This document shows, piece after piece, positions 61,985 through 64,000 of a DNA stretch of 64,000 nt. A model generated the notes under the pieces. That model was not told where the DNA came from. It saw only the letters and a list, made by a program, of their open reading frames with translations, and searched no databases. Source of the stretch: an uncultured Siphonobacter sp. (GTDB taxonomy: Bacteria; Bacteroidota; Bacteroidia; Cytophagales; Spirosomataceae); the NCBI GenBank assembly GCA_913775095.1, contig CAJYIW010000007.1, forward strand, positions 76,590 through 140,589, given 5' to 3'. Position numbers and translations under genes: made by a program. The stretch's first letter is position 1, and each line of letters begins with the position of its first letter.

Positions 61985-62290
61985 ATGACTTTGGAAGAAT
62001 TTCTTCAAAGTGATGAGTGTGTACTGATGTTGGTATTCCAGCAGTACAACCCATCGGTGAGCCAGTCAGAACGTGTGCTGGAGAGTTTCGTAAGCCAGCA
62101 TCCCAGTGAAACCCGCTTGTTACGAGTGGCCTGCGGACGGGAAGATGAGTTATTTAAACGGTATAAAATTCGGTCAAACCCGACGGTGCTGGGTCTTCGG
62201 AAAGGTCGCGAAATCTGGCGGCACGAAGGCCTCACTGACGCAGCAACGCTCGATCAGCTGGCTACTCAGCTCACAGGGAATTGCGTCTAG
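61985..62290 (+). CDS. Thioredoxin-like protein lacking the CxxC motif
   Basis: A 101-aa protein with a thioredoxin-fold pattern: VLMLVFQQYNPSVSQSERVLESFVSQHPSETRLLRVACGREDELFKRYKIRSNPTVLGLRKGREIWRHEG. The beta strand before the active site and the cis-Pro loop SNPTVLGLRKG are kept, but the CxxC site is replaced by YNPS, so redox activity is unlikely. It may be a binding or scaffold relative. It precedes the GH3-family gene by 56 bp on the same strand; a -7 box lies between them. Confidence 0.7.
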   Translation: MTLEEFLQSDECVLMLVFQQYNPSVSQSERVLESFVSQHPSETRLLRVACGREDELFKRYKIRSNPTVLGLRKGREIWRHEGLTDAATLDQLATQLTGNCV

Positions 62291-62316
62291 CCGCTCGAAC
62301 TAGCTAAAGTTTGTCG

Positions 62317-62324
62317 TACTTTTG
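62317..62324 (+). promoter_or_regulatory. Bacteroidota -7 box (TACTTTTG) for the GH3-family gene
   Basis: Full TAnnTTTG match followed by CAGCC, 22 bp before the start codon. Confidence 0.55.
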
Positions 62325-62346
62325 CAGCCTGAGAAATCATTAATGC

Positions 62347-63846
62347 ATGGTACCCATTCGGTCAGTATTAGCAAAGCCCGTCGCGGCCTGGGTTATATCA
62401 AAGCGTCGTCAGTGGGAATTGAAGCCCGCTGAAACGCAAAATGTATGGTTTAAGAACTTACTGGATTCCGCCCGGAACACCGAGTTTGGGCGGAATCACT
62501 ATTTTAAGGATATCCAGACTCCCGCGGATTTCCGTCAGGCCGTTCCCATTCGGGATTACGAAGGGTTAAAGCCTTACGTTGAGAAGGTTACGCACGGCGA
62601 AGAGGATATTCTGTGGCCCGGGAAACCCTTATACTTTGCCAAAACTTCGGGCACTACGTCAGGGGTAAAATACATCCCCATTTCCAAAGAATCCATCGGG
62701 TATCATATCTCAGGGGCCCGCGATGCCCTGCTGAGTTATATTCACGAAACCGGGAAAGCCGAATTTCTGGATAAAAAGCTCATTTTCCTTTCTGGCAGTC
62801 CGGAAATGACTCTGAAAAATGGCGTTCACGTGGGGCGGCTTTCGGGTATTTCCAATCACCACGTTCCTGCTTATTTGCGAACCAATCAGCTGCCCAGCTG
62901 GGAAACCAACTGTATTGAGGATTGGGAAACCAAACTGGATCGTGTGATAGACGAGACCATTAACCAGCCCATGTCGCTGATTTCGGGCATTCCGCCCTGG
63001 GTGCAGATGTATTTCGACCGGATTCAGGCTCGTACGGGTAAGAAGATCAAGGATGTTTTTCCAGATTTTCAGGTCTTCGTTTACGGAGGCGTCAACTTCG
63101 AACCTTACCGGGCCAAGTTATTCGATTCCATCGGCAGAAAAGTAGATTCCATTGAGACCTATCCGGCTTCGGAAGGGTTCATCGCCTATCAGGATTCTCA
63201 GACCAACCCCGGTTTGTTAATGCTTCTGAATCAGGGTATTTTCTACGAATTCGTTCCTGTAGAAGAATTCTACAACGAAAACCCCCGCCGCCTGACGATT
63301 GGAGAAGTAGAACTGGGCAGGAATTACGTAATCATCATGAATACCAACGCCGGACTCTGGGGCTACAACATCGGCGATACCGTTAAATTTGTTTCCAAAG
63401 ACCCTTGCCGTATTCTGGTTACGGGCCGGATTAAGCATTTTATATCAGCATTTGGCGAACACGTGATTGGGGAAGAAGTAGAGAAAGCCATGGCTTATGC
63501 CGTGAGCCGTCAGCCCGAAACGCAGGTAGTGGAGTTTACCGTGGCTCCGCAGGTAACGCCAGCCGAAGGAGGGCTGCCTTACCACGAATGGCTCGTCGAA
63601 TTTGCCAATCCTCCCCAAAATCCGGAGCAGTTCCGGCAGGATCTGAATACCCAACTGACCAGGCTCAACGTCTATTATGACGATTTGATTACGGGAAACA
63701 TTTTACAGCCCCTGAAGATTAATAGTCTGCGATCGGGGGCCTTCATTGACTTCATGAAGAGTCAGGGAAAGCTCGGTGGACAGAACAAAGTACCCCGCCT
63801 GGCCAACGACCGGGCTATCGCCGACGTTCTGGGCAAGTTTCACTAG
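62347..63846 (+). CDS. GH3 auxin-responsive promoter family protein
   Basis: A 499-aa cytoplasmic protein of the GH3 acyl-adenylase family. FAKTSGTTSGVKYIPIS is motif 1 for ATP binding. VFVYGGVNFEPYRAKLFDS and ETYPASEGFIAYQDS are the central motifs, followed by FEFVPVEEFYNEN-type and GDTVKFVSKDPCRILVTGRIKHFISAFGEHV. In plants GH3 proteins join amino acids to hormones such as auxin or jasmonate. Many Bacteroidota carry a GH3 gene with no proven substrate. The start at 62347 follows the -7 box; an out-of-frame ATG at 62343 is not used. Confidence 0.93.
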   Translation: MVPIRSVLAKPVAAWVISKRRQWELKPAETQNVWFKNLLDSARNTEFGRNHYFKDIQTPADFRQAVPIRDYEGLKPYVEKVTHGEEDILWPGKPLYFAKTSGTTSGVKYIPISKESIGYHISGARDALLSYIHETGKAEFLDKKLIFLSGSPEMTLKNGVHVGRLSGISNHHVPAYLRTNQLPSWETNCIEDWETKLDRVIDETINQPMSLISGIPPWVQMYFDRIQARTGKKIKDVFPDFQVFVYGGVNFEPYRAKLFDSIGRKVDSIETYPASEGFIAYQDSQTNPGLLMLLNQGIFYEFVPVEEFYNENPRRLTIGEVELGRNYVIIMNTNAGLWGYNIGDTVKFVSKDPCRILVTGRIKHFISAFGEHVIGEEVEKAMAYAVSRQPETQVVEFTVAPQVTPAEGGLPYHEWLVEFANPPQNPEQFRQDLNTQLTRLNVYYDDLITGNILQPLKINSLRSGAFIDFMKSQGKLGGQNKVPRLANDRAIADVLGKFH

Positions 63847-63979
63847 TTTTCAGTTTTCAGTTTTGAGTTTTCAGTTTTGAGTTTTGAGTTTTGAGTTTTG
63901 AGTTTTGAGTTTTCAGTTTTCAGTTTTCAGTTTTCAGTTTTCAGTTTTCAGTTTTCAGTTTTCAGTTTTCAGTTTTCAG
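63847..63979. repeat. Heptanucleotide array (TTTTCAG/TTTTGAG) x19
   Basis: Nineteen back-to-back 7-bp units starting right after the GH3 stop. Unit types in order are two TTTTCAG, one TTTTGAG, one TTTTCAG, five TTTTGAG and ten TTTTCAG. The reverse-complement unit forms the short array at 27820-27854. No spacers, so it is not CRISPR. Confidence 0.95.
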
Positions 63980-64000
63980 TTTGGAAAGGGAAAACCCATA

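Noticed and set aside
63847..63979. Possible CRISPR array
   Set aside because: Units are 7 bp with no spacers and there are no cas genes; it is a simple tandem repeat.

Overview
The window looks like chromosome from a Bacteroidota bacterium of the Cytophagales type (Spirosoma/Siphonobacter-like; the genus is an inference). Supporting signs are a SusC/SusD pair, an orphan TonB-dependent receptor with a carboxypeptidase-regulatory domain, a DUF5103 (type IX secretion-associated) protein, a PUR/DUF3276 protein, a LytTR regulator, CD225/dispanin-like proteins, a bacterial GH3 protein, and several TAnnTTTG promoter boxes in place of -10 boxes. Most of the window is ordinary dense chromosome with strong hairpin terminators between converging genes. 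The accessory material sits mainly in 34-55 kb.

Layout. 0-12.3 kb: housekeeping and envelope genes (end of a DUF5103 gene, ychF, a PUR/DUF3276 gene, an RlpA-like protein, a DUF58 protein, a secreted sugar isomerase-like protein, a TlpA-like thioredoxin, YdcF, pfkA, DUF5723, DUF3592, hslU). 12.7-16.1 kb: the cell-elongation pair mrdA (PBP2)-rodA, with rodA starting at TTG. 16.3-26.2 kb: an MFS transporter, a YheT-type hydrolase, lon, an S41 protease lipoprotein, a cupin and a large secreted M28 peptidase. 26.3-27.5 kb: two CD225/dispanin-like membrane proteins plus a DUF2752 protein. 27.9-34.3 kb: SusC, SusD, a small lipoprotein and a Tat-exported PLP aminotransferase, all on the minus strand. 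35.2-43.7 kb: a second RlpA-like protein, a DUF2846-like protein, a secreted propeller-type (sialidase-like) protein, an orphan TonB receptor, small lipoproteins and a LytTR regulator split by an in-frame TAG. 43.9-48.5 kb: a membrane protein, a divergent HxlR/NAD(P)H oxidoreductase pair with interlocked promoters, a Tat-exported sugar isomerase, and a carboxylesterase bracketed by three copies of a 115-bp hairpin-rich repeat. tRNA-Glu lies at 48.9 kb.

49.2-58.6 kb is a sugar-catabolism neighbourhood: an SMP-30-like propeller, an MFS transporter, two Gfo/Idh/MocA oxidoreductases, a sugar isomerase/epimerase and a DUF1080 (3-keto-disaccharide hydrolase family) protein. Together these fit oxidation and cleavage of glycosides through 3-keto intermediates. 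Two low-GC insertions interrupt this run: a four-helix-bundle (23S IVS-type) gene and a DUF433/DUF5615 toxin-antitoxin-like pair. 58.7-64 kb: TMEM220 and TPR proteins, pdhB, a thioredoxin-like protein without CxxC, and a GH3-family protein followed by a 19-unit heptanucleotide array.

No CRISPR array, transposase, integrase, phage gene or rRNA was seen. The most interesting unexplained material is the non-coding repeat content: the 115-bp elements around the carboxylesterase (one lying exactly between 50-bp direct repeats made from the gene's own 3' end), the GGTTGGT hairpin array at 38.2-38.55 kb, and the TTTTCAG/TTTTGAG array. Start codons were usually moved downstream of the longest reading frame when a signal peptide, family N-terminus or promoter box supported it.
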